DNA of 35,254 bases from Sphaerochaeta sp. UBA5849 (GTDB taxonomy: Bacteria > Spirochaetota > Spirochaetia > Sphaerochaetales > Sphaerochaetaceae), in contig DJGJ01000016.1 of assembly GCA_002432715.1 (NCBI GenBank), forward strand, positions 1-35,254, in the 5' to 3' direction. Positions 8,733-16,248 of the stretch are shown one piece after another. Within the stretch, counting starts at the first letter, position 1. Every line of letters starts with the position of its first letter. The notes beneath the pieces were generated by a model. It was not told the DNA's origin. It made no database searches and saw only the letters and a list, made by a program, of their open reading frames with translations. Both the position numbers and the translations under genes were made by a program.

Positions 8733-9278
8733 ATGCATCTATATGATATCGAGGTTTCGGCAATGGATGGGAAGCCCGTCAAACTGTCCGAATTTGCCGG
8801 CAAAGTTCTGTTGATTGTCAATACGGCAACACACTGCGGCTTTACACCCCAGTATGATGAACTTGAAAAGCTCTACAGGCGGTACAAGGACAAGGGACTT
8901 GAGATTCTCGACTTCCCTTGCAACCAGTTCAAGGAGCAGGCTCCAGGAACGATCGAGGAGATCAACCAGTTCTGCACCCTGAACTTTGGCACCACCTTCA
9001 AGCGTTTTGCAAAGCTGGAAGTGAATGGCGAACACGAACACCCGCTGTATACGTTCCTCAAATCCAAGAAGGGCTTTGCAGGCTTCAACCCCCTGCACGC
9101 CAGTAGTGCCCGTCTGAACGAGCGAATGCGTGCTTCCGATCCCGAGTACGAGAAGGACAGCTCGATCAAATGGAACTTCACCAAGTTTCTCATCGACAGG
9201 AGCGGTGAGGTGGTTGAGCGCTTTGAGCCTACAACCTTCATGACGGAAGTCGAAGAGAAGGTGAAGGCTTTGTTGTGA
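8733..9278 (+). CDS. Glutathione peroxidase family thiol peroxidase (copy 1)
   Basis: This is a 181-residue GPx/BsaA-type peroxidase that reduces hydroperoxides; non-selenium bacterial members usually use thioredoxin rather than glutathione (family knowledge). The catalytic Cys is in VNTATHCGFTPQY, the tetrad Gln in LDFPCNQF with the likely resolving Cys beside it, and the tetrad Trp in KWNFTKFLIDR. No signal peptide is seen, so it is cytosolic. The ATG at 8733 is preferred over an in-frame ATG at 8718 because the purine-rich AGGAGATC between them serves as ribosome-binding site. A second, clearly homologous copy of equal length follows at 9583. There is no separate strong promoter; transcription may read through the preceding hairpin. 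Confidence 0.93.
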   Translation: MHLYDIEVSAMDGKPVKLSEFAGKVLLIVNTATHCGFTPQYDELEKLYRRYKDKGLEILDFPCNQFKEQAPGTIEEINQFCTLNFGTTFKRFAKLEVNGEHEHPLYTFLKSKKGFAGFNPLHASSARLNERMRASDPEYEKDSSIKWNFTKFLIDRSGEVVERFEPTTFMTEVEEKVKALL

Positions 9279-9279
9279 A

Positions 9280-9486
9280 CAGGTATTCAACAAAGAGTCG
9301 GGCGTAGAGCTGCTCGATCGTGTCAACCTGGGTTTGTGATAGAGCATGAAATGCCCGTTTGGACAATTTCCCTCTGTTATGTGAGAGGAAATGGTAAAGC
9401 AGGAATACGGTGGTATCGGGCATTTCGATACCATCTTGTACAGTTTTCTTGCACCGAATAGGCAGGTATCTGTCGTTGTGGAAAAT
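9280..9486 (-). pseudogene. Probable gene remnant between the two peroxidase genes
   Basis: The 304-bp gap between the peroxidase genes carries a minus-strand frame open for about 69 codons from just after a TGA at 9487-9489, running on into the antisense of the peroxidase 3' end. An ATG occurs at 9423. The decoded text is protein-like: FLLYHFLSHNRGKLSKRAF, then the amphipathic LSQTQVDTIEQLYARLF. The pattern faintly recalls C-terminal ends of some Fic-family proteins, but I cannot confirm this. There is no ribosome-binding site and no intact N-terminus, so a degraded gene end is likelier than a functional gene. The rest of the gap holds the promoter of copy 2. Confidence 0.35.
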
Positions 9487-9500
9487 TCATACTAAATCAC

Positions 9501-9529
9501 TTGACAAATTATCGTGTTGTGGGTAGTAT
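9501..9529 (+). promoter_or_regulatory. Sigma-70-type promoter of peroxidase copy 2
   Basis: A perfect TTGACA, a 17-bp spacer and TAGTAT. The expected start near 9536 leaves a leader of about 47 bases carrying AGGAGGAG before the ATG at 9583. Confidence 0.65.
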
Positions 9530-9582
9530 TGGAATATAAGTTGTGAAAAATAAAATAGTGAACGATATAACAGGAGGAGCAC

Positions 9583-10128
9583 ATGAGCGTATATGACTAC
9601 ACCGTACACGGAAGAAAAGGGGAGGAAGTAAACCTTTCCACCTATAAGGGCAAGGTGCTCCTGATTGTAAATACTGCAACTCAGTGCGGGTTCACTCCCG
9701 AATACACTGAGCTTGAGAAATTATATGAAGCATACAGGGAGAAGGGTTTTGAGATCTTGGACTTCCCCTGCAACCAGTTCGATGGACAGGCTCCTGAGTC
9801 GATTGAGGAGATCCACGAAATCTGCAAGCTCAAGTTTGGAACCCAGTTTCCCCAGTTCGGAAAGGTGGATGTCAACGGCGAAGGTGCAATCCCGTTGTAC
9901 AAGTACCTGAAGAGCAAGAAGGGATTCGCGGGCTTCGATATGAGCCACAAGATCGCACCCATTCTTGATGGAATCCTGCGCAAAGCCGATCCAGAGTATG
10001 AGAAGAGCAGTGAGATCAAGTGGAACTTTACCAAGTTCCTCATTGACCGCAATGGCGAAGTAGTCCAGCGCTTCGAACCCTCTTACGACCTTGGCAAGGT
10101 GGCAAAGGCCATAGAGAACCTTCTGTAA
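9583..10128 (+). CDS. Glutathione peroxidase family thiol peroxidase (copy 2)
   Basis: This is a 181-residue paralogue of the gene at 8733, same length and same landmarks: catalytic Cys in VNTATQCGFTPEY, Gln in LDFPCNQF, Trp in KWNFTKFLIDR. By eye the two proteins agree at somewhat more than half of positions, with divergence concentrated in the middle (after KGFAGF) and the C-terminus, so this is an older duplication rather than a recent copy. Unlike copy 1 it has its own consensus-like promoter, a strong AGGAGG ribosome-binding site and a strong terminator, so it is an independent monocistronic unit. Confidence 0.93.
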   Translation: MSVYDYTVHGRKGEEVNLSTYKGKVLLIVNTATQCGFTPEYTELEKLYEAYREKGFEILDFPCNQFDGQAPESIEEIHEICKLKFGTQFPQFGKVDVNGEGAIPLYKYLKSKKGFAGFDMSHKIAPILDGILRKADPEYEKSSEIKWNFTKFLIDRNGEVVQRFEPSYDLGKVAKAIENLL

Positions 10129-10160
10129 CACTCCAAACACACACAGTAATTCCCATTTTT

Positions 10161-10197
10161 CGACGTTGCCTTTGCCAGAGGGCAACGTTGTTTTTTT
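10161..10197 (+). terminator. Rho-independent terminator after peroxidase copy 2
   Basis: Stem ACGTTGCC / GGCAACGT, extended by a C-G pair and a wobble, has a 10-base loop and is followed by TTG and seven T residues. Confidence 0.85.
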
Positions 10198-10263
10198 CAG
10201 CAGGAGAAGTGCTTGCTCTACCGGGTGTTGTGTTCTAGGATGACTGGAGGGGGGAAAACCTGT

Positions 10264-11379
10264 ATGGAATTCGGCTTGGACAGGGCTTTGGAAACGCTCT
10301 CGAAAAGGCACCTGGACAGGAAACGATTCGGCCTGGTGACTAATGCTGCAAGCTTTTCCTCAACATTCCAGTCCTCGAAGTCCTTTTTATGCAAACACCT
10401 GAACATTACCGACCTCTTTGCCCCCGAGCATGGCATGGGGTCCTTCATTGCAGATGGAAAGGATGTTGAGGACCAACGGGATGCTGAAACAGGCTTGGTT
10501 GTGCACAGCCTCTACAGCAACGGAGGCAAACCGGTCGATCCATCGGTTTTCCAAGACATCGATTGCCTGCTGTTTGATATTCAGGATGTAGGACTTCGGT
10601 TCTACACCTACATAGCTACGCTGAAGCAGTTGCTTCAGCTTGGCAAGCCCCTGATCGTGCTCGACCGACCAAACCCCCTCGGGGGATTGGTGGTGGAGGG
10701 AGCGATCCTCAGTCCAAGCTATGAAAGCTTTGTCGGTCCGAGCGGACTACCCGTGCGCTACGCTCTGACCATGGGAGAACTTGCGTTTTGGATGCAGCAC
10801 CAGTACGGCCTATGCGGCGAGCTTGGGATTGTCGAGCTTTCGGGCTATAGACGAAGCGACCTTTGGCACGATACCGGACGGCCATGGGTCATGACCAGTC
10901 CCGCCCTTGCACACCTTGGGGGCGTGTTCCTCTACGCCGGCTTTTGTCTGCTGGAGGGGACCAACCTCAGCGAGGGAAGGGGAACCAGTGCACCCTTCGA
11001 ACTCTTCGGAGCCCCCTTCATCGATCCCTACCGCTTATCCGACGAGGTCGGCAGGCTGGGTTTGCAGGGAGTCGTCTTCACGCCTGTCTCCTTCGTCCCA
11101 TCCCGGGGCAAGCATCAGGGGGCGCTCTGTCACGGCTTGTACGCCCACATTCTTGATTACCATGCTTTGCGTCCGTTCAGTACATGCCTCAAGGTGCTCG
11201 CGACGGTGCATCATCTATATCCCGACCGGCTCTCCTTCACTGCACATTTTTCCAAGCTTGCGGGCTTCGGACCTGAAGAGCTGTCCGCCGACAAGCTTGG
11301 CCACACGTTGCAGAAAGCAGAGGAGGAGTCGCAAGCATTCATGAAAGAGAAGAGGAGATTTGAACGATATGGGAAGTGA
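10264..11379 (+). CDS. namZ: DUF1343 exo-beta-N-acetylmuramidase (NamZ/GH171 type)
   Basis: This is a 371-residue DUF1343 protein. The characterised member, Bacillus subtilis NamZ, removes terminal MurNAc from the non-reducing end of peptidoglycan fragments. Family landmarks are GLVTNAASF, LFAPEHGMGS (in place of the usual PEHG-F-G segment), CLLFDIQDVGLRFYTYIATL, VLDRPNPLGG, LTMGELAFW and EGTNLSEGRGTSAPFELFGAPF. No signal peptide is visible, unlike the secreted Bacillus enzyme, so it should act on imported fragments in the cytosol. The ATG at 10264 follows GGAGGGGGG; upstream in-frame starts add only non-conserved residues. It is first in a four-gene operon with nagZ, a GNAT and anmK, overlapping nagZ by 11 bases. 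Confidence 0.85.
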   Translation: MEFGLDRALETLSKRHLDRKRFGLVTNAASFSSTFQSSKSFLCKHLNITDLFAPEHGMGSFIADGKDVEDQRDAETGLVVHSLYSNGGKPVDPSVFQDIDCLLFDIQDVGLRFYTYIATLKQLLQLGKPLIVLDRPNPLGGLVVEGAILSPSYESFVGPSGLPVRYALTMGELAFWMQHQYGLCGELGIVELSGYRRSDLWHDTGRPWVMTSPALAHLGGVFLYAGFCLLEGTNLSEGRGTSAPFELFGAPFIDPYRLSDEVGRLGLQGVVFTPVSFVPSRGKHQGALCHGLYAHILDYHALRPFSTCLKVLATVHHLYPDRLSFTAHFSKLAGFGPEELSADKLGHTLQKAEEESQAFMKEKRRFERYGK

Positions 11380-12916
11380 GAGACGGATCATGATCGGCCA
11401 GCATTTTGTCTGCGGGTTCGACGGATTGGAGATGGATGAAACCTTCCTTGAGGCTGTGAGGCGTTACAAGATAGGCAATGTCATCCTGTTTGCCCGCAAT
11501 ATTGCAAGCAAGGCTCAGTTGTTCCAGCTTTGCCAGGATATTCAGAAGCTGGTCAAGCAGGAGTGCGGCCGCCCGGCTCTCATTACGATAGATCAAGAGG
11601 GTGGCATGGTAACCAGGCTCTCGGGCGATTGTACCAATGTTCCCTCTGCGATGGCCATCGCAGCAACGAAAGCGACTCAGTCTGCTTTTGAAGCTGGACA
11701 GATTACCGCAAGAGAACTCAGGGCGCTTGGAGTGAATGTGGACTTCGCCCCCTGCCTGGATGTGAACAGCAATCCTGATAATCCGGTGATCGGAGTGAGA
11801 AGTTATGGCGACGACAGCGAGGTGGTGTCCTCGTTCGGGCTTTCCATGATTGAAGGATTGCAGAGTGCAGGCGTGATGGCTGTAGCCAAACACTTCCCGG
11901 GCCATGGGGATACACACCTTGACAGTCATGTGGCCCTTCCTGTCGTAGAAGGCACCAAGGAAGAGCTGGAGATGCACCTCGCCCCGTTCAAGCACGCGGT
12001 GCATGACGGGGTGATGGGGATCATGACCAGCCACATCCTGTTTCCCCACCTTGAACAGGCTGATCTGCCCGCCACCATGAGCCGCAGCATCATCACCGGA
12101 CTGCTGCGTTCAGAGTTGGGTTTCAAAGGCCTGATATTCAGCGATTGCATGGAGATGGATGCAATCGCAAAGCACTACGGGACCGTAAAGGGGGCGGTTG
12201 CCGCCCTCAAGGCAGGCGTTGACCTGGTATGCATCAGCCACCGGGTTGCCCTGGGCTGTGAGGCTGTCGAGGCGGTGGAAGCCGCCTTGGATGCTGGACT
12301 GTTGAGTGAAGAGGAACTGATGCGATCGACACAGACTATTCTTTTGGCCAAAGATATGCTGGAGCAGCAGGAGAGACAGCCTTTGTCCGTGGTCAATTGC
12401 CCGGAACACCAAGCAATGAACCGCAAGCTGCACCAGCAGAGCCTGACCTTGGTGCAGGATGCACCCTTCGAATTGGGAGAGAACCCCTGCTTTGTCGGGC
12501 CCCGATGTTTCCGGGCGACCAATGTCTCCAGTGATGAGGATGCGTTGGTGTTCGCACCCCAAATGGCCCTCCTGTTGGGAGGGTCCTCGATTGTGACCGG
12601 CAACAACCCCGAAAGCGGGGAGATTGAAGCAATAACAGCGCAGGTGGACAAAGCCTCATCGGTGGTCTGTGCAACCTACAACGGGCATCTCCATACCGGT
12701 CAGATTCAATTGGTGAATGCATTGGCTGCGAAAAAGCCCGTACTCTGCATCGCCTTGCGCAACCCGTACGACTTGGCCCTCTTGGATGGACACATTCGCA
12801 GCATCGCCGCGTATGCCTATACCAAACCTGTGTTTCTTGCACTCGCTGAGATGTTGAGAGAGAAATGGGTGCCACAGGGAAGACTCAGCGTTTCTTTAGG
12901 AGGTAAGCATGCCTGA
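11369..12916 (+). CDS. nagZ: Beta-N-acetylglucosaminidase NagZ, two-domain GH3 type
   Basis: This is a 515-residue GH3 enzyme releasing N-acetylglucosamine from muropeptides. The TIM barrel (about 1-330) carries the NagZ signature KHFPGHGDTHLDSH at 174-187, with the D185/H187 general acid/base pair, and the nucleophile D259 in FSDCMEMDAI. A second alpha/beta domain (about 370-515) is present, as in Bacillus NagZ and absent from the shorter proteobacterial form. No signal peptide is seen, so it is cytosolic. The ATG at 11369 is chosen (AGAGGAG lies 11 bases upstream); a TTG at 11360 and an ATG at 11390 are alternatives. It overlaps the genes on both sides (11 and 8 bases). Confidence 0.93.
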   Translation: MGSERRIMIGQHFVCGFDGLEMDETFLEAVRRYKIGNVILFARNIASKAQLFQLCQDIQKLVKQECGRPALITIDQEGGMVTRLSGDCTNVPSAMAIAATKATQSAFEAGQITARELRALGVNVDFAPCLDVNSNPDNPVIGVRSYGDDSEVVSSFGLSMIEGLQSAGVMAVAKHFPGHGDTHLDSHVALPVVEGTKEELEMHLAPFKHAVHDGVMGIMTSHILFPHLEQADLPATMSRSIITGLLRSELGFKGLIFSDCMEMDAIAKHYGTVKGAVAALKAGVDLVCISHRVALGCEAVEAVEAALDAGLLSEEELMRSTQTILLAKDMLEQQERQPLSVVNCPEHQAMNRKLHQQSLTLVQDAPFELGENPCFVGPRCFRATNVSSDEDALVFAPQMALLLGGSSIVTGNNPESGEIEAITAQVDKASSVVCATYNGHLHTGQIQLVNALAAKKPVLCIALRNPYDLALLDGHIRSIAAYAYTKPVFLALAEMLREKWVPQGRLSVSLGGKHA

Positions 12917-13388
12917 TATGTTGGTCAGACTCTATGACCTGCCATCCAGCAGCCCTTTGCTGGCAAAGCTGGAGGAGCAGGGGATAACAATCCAGAGGGC
13001 GATGGCCCCTGATAAAGTCCGGGTCCTCTCCTGGATAGGCGAACACTCCTCCATCAGCGCCCAAGGGGAGGCGGATGTGTGCTTTGCACGCCATCCCATC
13101 TCCCTGTTTCTTGCTGTGAAGGAGAGACGGATTCTCGGATATGCCTGTTATCATGCAACCGCTCTGGACTTTTTCGGTCCTACCAGGGTGCTTGATGACA
13201 TGCAGGGAATGGGCATCGGCAAAGCCTTGTTGCTGCGTTCCCTGAAGGCAATGGCCGATGAAGGGTATGCCTATGCCGTCATCGGCGGGGTGGGACCTGC
13301 CGCTTTCTACGAGAAATGTGTCGGAGCAACCATGATTGAAGGTTCGACACCGGGCATCTATAAAGACTTTTTGGGAGCGAGGACATGA
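12909..13388 (+). CDS. GNAT-family N-acetyltransferase in muropeptide operon
   Basis: This is a 159-residue GNAT protein. The acetyl-CoA pyrophosphate loop is visible as MQGMGIGKALLLRSL, and the C-terminal half has the distinctive GGVGPAAFYEKCVGATMIEG followed by STPGIY. I recall closely similar GNATs beside nagZ/anmK genes in Firmicutes, which would make it a conserved partner of unknown substrate. By context it could acetylate an amino sugar or a muropeptide amine, but this is inference. It starts inside the nagZ 3' end with AGGAGG upstream, and its TGA overlaps the anmK start as ATGA, so translation is coupled on both sides. Confidence 0.85.
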   Translation: MPDMLVRLYDLPSSSPLLAKLEEQGITIQRAMAPDKVRVLSWIGEHSSISAQGEADVCFARHPISLFLAVKERRILGYACYHATALDFFGPTRVLDDMQGMGIGKALLLRSLKAMADEGYAYAVIGGVGPAAFYEKCVGATMIEGSTPGIYKDFLGART

Positions 13389-14536
13389 GCCTGGTCATCG
13401 GCCTTATGAGCGGGACCAGTGCGGACGGCATCGACGCCGCATTGGTGCGCATTGAGGGGGAAGGGGAGGCTGTCGATCTTGAGGAACTTGCTTTCGTCTC
13501 CTGCCCCTATAGGGAGGAAGTGCGCTCGCGCCTGCTGGCCCTCGCCCAAGGCGATGAGGGAGGGAGCCGGGAGCTGTGCCTGATGGATGCCCTGCTCGGC
13601 CGCCTCTTTGTGGAAGCGGCACGCAAGGTCTGTGAGAAAGCCGGGGTGGAGACTCGGGACATCTGTCTGATCGGTTCGCACGGGCACACCTTCTACCACG
13701 TGCCTCAAAGTACTGAATACTTGGGGCAAAGCATACGCTCGACGCTGCAACTGGGTCAAAGCAGTTTCCTCGCTGAGTCTTTCAGGTGTCCGGTGGTCAG
13801 TGATTTTCGAAGCCGCGACCTTGCCGCAGGGGGGCAGGGAGCCCCTTTGGTTCCCTATACCGAATACCTGCTCTTCAGGCAGCCCGACAAGTCCATCGCC
13901 CTGTTGAACATCGGAGGAATCGGGAATATCACCATATTGCCGGCGAACTGCAAACCTGAAGAGGTGCTCGCTTTTGATACAGGAGTGGGGAACATGGTCA
14001 TCGATGCACTGGTTTTTCACTACAGCCACAACTCACTTCGCTATGATGAGGGGGGAGCCTGGGCACAAAGAGGAACCGTCGATGCATCGTTTCTTGCATG
14101 GATGGAATACAGTGATTCCTACCTCCCCCTATCTTTGCCCAAGTCCACCGGAAGAGAGTTGTACGGCAAGGTGTATGTACAGCGCCTTCTCAAGCAGGCA
14201 GACAGCAGACAGCTGAATTGTTCGGATGTACTGGCCACGGCAACCTACTTCATCGCCCGTTCGGTGAAACGGGGCGTGCAGCGGTTTTATCACGGTACCC
14301 TCGATTACCTGGTTGTGGGTGGAGGCGGGAGTCATAACCTTGCAATCCTGGATGCACTGGAAAAAGAATTGGGAATCGCCGTCTATACCTGGAAGGATTT
14401 CGGACGTGACAGCGACAGCAAGGAGGCTGTTGCCTTCGCCCTTCTGGCTTGGCGACGGCTTGCAGGAAAGCCGAATACCCTGATTTCCGCGACCGGCGCA
14501 GAGCATAGTGTTGTCATGGGTAAATTGGAACTCTGA
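13385..14536 (+). CDS. anmK: Anhydro-N-acetylmuramic acid kinase AnmK
   Basis: This is a 383-residue sugar kinase of the AnmK family. It converts 1,6-anhydro-MurNAc plus ATP and water to MurNAc-6-phosphate, opening the anhydro ring. Family landmarks are the N-terminal GLMSGTSADGID, LIGSHGHTFYH, VSDFRSRDLAAGGQGAPLVP, NIGGIGNIT, FDTGVGNMVID (with the catalytic Asp of the DTGxGN segment) and the C-terminal VVGGGGSHN. Length agrees with the family (about 370-390). The substrate arises from lytic-transglycosylase turnover of peptidoglycan, consistent with the upstream NamZ and NagZ. The next enzyme, MurQ etherase, is not in the window. It is the last gene of the operon; an AT-rich dyad begins at the next base. 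Confidence 0.94.
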   Translation: MSLVIGLMSGTSADGIDAALVRIEGEGEAVDLEELAFVSCPYREEVRSRLLALAQGDEGGSRELCLMDALLGRLFVEAARKVCEKAGVETRDICLIGSHGHTFYHVPQSTEYLGQSIRSTLQLGQSSFLAESFRCPVVSDFRSRDLAAGGQGAPLVPYTEYLLFRQPDKSIALLNIGGIGNITILPANCKPEEVLAFDTGVGNMVIDALVFHYSHNSLRYDEGGAWAQRGTVDASFLAWMEYSDSYLPLSLPKSTGRELYGKVYVQRLLKQADSRQLNCSDVLATATYFIARSVKRGVQRFYHGTLDYLVVGGGGSHNLAILDALEKELGIAVYTWKDFGRDSDSKEAVAFALLAWRRLAGKPNTLISATGAEHSVVMGKLEL

Positions 14537-14553
14537 TTGAAAAATATTTTCAA
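14537..14553. repeat. AT-rich dyad directly after anmK
   Basis: TTGAAAAATATTTTCAA is a near-perfect 17-bp palindrome with arms TTGAAAA/TTTTCAA. It could be a weak terminator (TTTG and TTTTC follow) or an operator upstream of the next importer's promoter. A related TGAAAAATTTTCA occurs at 19121-19133 upstream of the LacI gene, with a centre two bases shorter. Confidence 0.4.
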
Positions 14554-14583
14554 TTTGTTTTCAAGCTTTAGTAAAAAGTATTG

Positions 14584-14613
14584 TTGCTAGTTGCTTGATT
14601 TGGTGCATATACT
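14584..14613 (+). promoter_or_regulatory. Probable sigma-70 promoter of the second sugar importer
   Basis: TTGCTA, an 18-bp spacer and TATACT. The expected start near 14620 lies just before a perfect 10-bp palindrome, leaving about 70 bases of leader. Confidence 0.5.
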
Positions 14614-14621
14614 ATAGAGGT

Positions 14622-14667
14622 GGTGTACACCTGATGTTGTCCGAAATCACCGTTTTACGGTTGTTTC
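14622..14667. promoter_or_regulatory. Two dyads in the leader of the second importer
   Basis: GGTGTACACC (14622-14631) is a perfect palindrome at the expected transcription start. GAAA-N2-ACCGT-TTT-ACGGT-N2-TTTC (14643-14667) is a longer dyad just upstream of the AAAGGAGGGG ribosome-binding site. Both look like regulator sites; the second could also fold in RNA and mask initiation. Confidence 0.45.
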
Positions 14668-14688
14668 CAATAAAAAAGGAGGGGCACT

Positions 14689-16227
14689 ATGAAGAAAACC
14701 CTGTTGGTTGCTCTCTTGGTTTTGGTCTCACTTTCCTTCCCGCTGTTTGGGGCGGGTGTAAAGGAGACCTCAGGCGGCCCGATTGCATTCTCCGCCTTCT
14801 ATTCGGACAATGCGACACTGCCGTTCAAGCACGATTGGTTGACAGTCACCGAAGTCCAGAAACGGGTGAATGCCAAAGTCGAATTTGAAGTCATCCCCAT
14901 CGTGGATTACCAGACGAAGGTGTCATTGGCCCTCAACACCGGCACCAACGCACCCGATGTAATCCTCTATCAATCCACCAAGGGGGAGAATGCAGCCCTG
15001 TCGCTCAACGGTGCCATCGTACCCATCAGCGATTATGAGGCCTGGACACCGAACTTCAATGCCCGAGTCAAGGAATTCGGTCTTGAGGACGATGTGGATG
15101 CCTTGAAGCTGAAGGACGGCAAGCGCTACTACCTGCCCGCCCTCTTTGATGTCCCGTTCTACGACGGCGGCCTGATCTTGCGTGAAGACCTCCTGAAAAA
15201 ATACAACCTGGCCCCTCCCAAGACGTTTGAGGATTTGTATCAGGTGCTCAAGGTCTTCAAGCAGCACGATCCGTCTTCCTACCCGTTGACCATCCTGGCA
15301 GGGCCGAGAGTGCTGTACCGCATGACCATGCCTTCCTGGGGCATCAGCTTGGGAAAGAATTCCTCCAGTGGAAGCAACACCCTCAGCTGGGACTATGCAA
15401 ACAAGCGCTACTTCGCCGGAGCCATCAGCGAGCAGTACAAGAGCTACATCACCTACCTGCGCAAGCTCTATGCCGAAGGCCTGCTCGACCCTGAGATGGC
15501 CGAGCCCATCGACGGCGACCGCTGGAACCAGAAGCTTGCCACCGGCAAGGCCATGGCCAGCTATGCCTACTATGACCAGATCGGCGGGGTGACTGCAAAC
15601 AGCACAATTCCCGGTTTCAAACTGCAAATGTATCCGGCCCTCGAAGGTCCTGCAGGAGCCCACCACCAACCCAAGAGCAAGACCGGGTCGGGAATCCTGT
15701 TCCCGATCAAAACGGCCAAGCGTCCCGATTTCGAGCAATTGGTCCGAGTCGTGGACGAGATGTTCTTCTCCGAGGAGAACGCCAAGCTTTGGTGCCTGGG
15801 TGTTGAAGGGGTGACCTACACCATGCAGAACGGCAAGGTGGTCTTCTCCGATGAGATCCGCAACTCCAGCGAAGGCATCTACAAGAGCCTGCAGGTCAAG
15901 TACGGCTGCGGCAGTGATGTGACGCAGATGGTGTGGGTCAATGCCCGCGAGATGACCAAGTACGATGAGAACTATGCACGCATCAACGCCGAGGTTGAGG
16001 CCATCGGTGATGTCATTCAAGCCATTCCTCCGACGCCGAAGTTTGACGACCGCATGGCCGAGGAAGCAGGCACCCTGCAGACTCCGCTCTCCGATGCCTT
16101 TGAACGCTGGAATTCGGCTTTCCTGACCGGCAGCAAGAGCATCGAGAAGGATTGGGACGCCTATGTCAAGGAGATGAAGAGCCTTGGCATCGAGAAGTTC
16201 ACCGAATTGTACAACGCCAATTTGTAA
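14689..16227 (+). CDS. LplA/YtcQ-type extracellular solute-binding protein
   Basis: This is a 512-residue secreted binding protein of the large (about 500-residue) LplA/YtcQ-like branch that pairs with LplB- and YtcP-type permeases. The signal peptide is residues 1-22 (SLSFPLFGAG); no lipobox Cys is seen. The mature part shows the two-lobe pattern: EVIPIVDYQTKVSLALNTG, APDVILYQS, YYLPALFDVPFYDGG, ILREDLLKKYNL. AAAGGAGGGG lies seven bases before the ATG. It follows the muropeptide-recycling operon but has its own promoter. The ligand is unknown; an amino-sugar or muropeptide-derived oligosaccharide is possible from position alone. Confidence 0.9.
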   Translation: MKKTLLVALLVLVSLSFPLFGAGVKETSGGPIAFSAFYSDNATLPFKHDWLTVTEVQKRVNAKVEFEVIPIVDYQTKVSLALNTGTNAPDVILYQSTKGENAALSLNGAIVPISDYEAWTPNFNARVKEFGLEDDVDALKLKDGKRYYLPALFDVPFYDGGLILREDLLKKYNLAPPKTFEDLYQVLKVFKQHDPSSYPLTILAGPRVLYRMTMPSWGISLGKNSSSGSNTLSWDYANKRYFAGAISEQYKSYITYLRKLYAEGLLDPEMAEPIDGDRWNQKLATGKAMASYAYYDQIGGVTANSTIPGFKLQMYPALEGPAGAHHQPKSKTGSGILFPIKTAKRPDFEQLVRVVDEMFFSEENAKLWCLGVEGVTYTMQNGKVVFSDEIRNSSEGIYKSLQVKYGCGSDVTQMVWVNAREMTKYDENYARINAEVEAIGDVIQAIPPTPKFDDRMAEEAGTLQTPLSDAFERWNSAFLTGSKSIEKDWDAYVKEMKSLGIEKFTELYNANL

Positions 16228-16248
16228 CGGGTTGTTTGGGGGGTCTGG

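Noticed and set aside
8733..9278. Selenocysteine-containing glutathione peroxidase
   Set aside because: The catalytic codon is TGC (Cys) in both paralogues; no in-frame TGA is present.
10213..10241. TTGCTC-N17-TAGGAT promoter for the muropeptide operon
   Set aside because: The predicted start would fall within the GGAGGGG ribosome-binding site and the -35 match is poor; kept only as a weak possibility.
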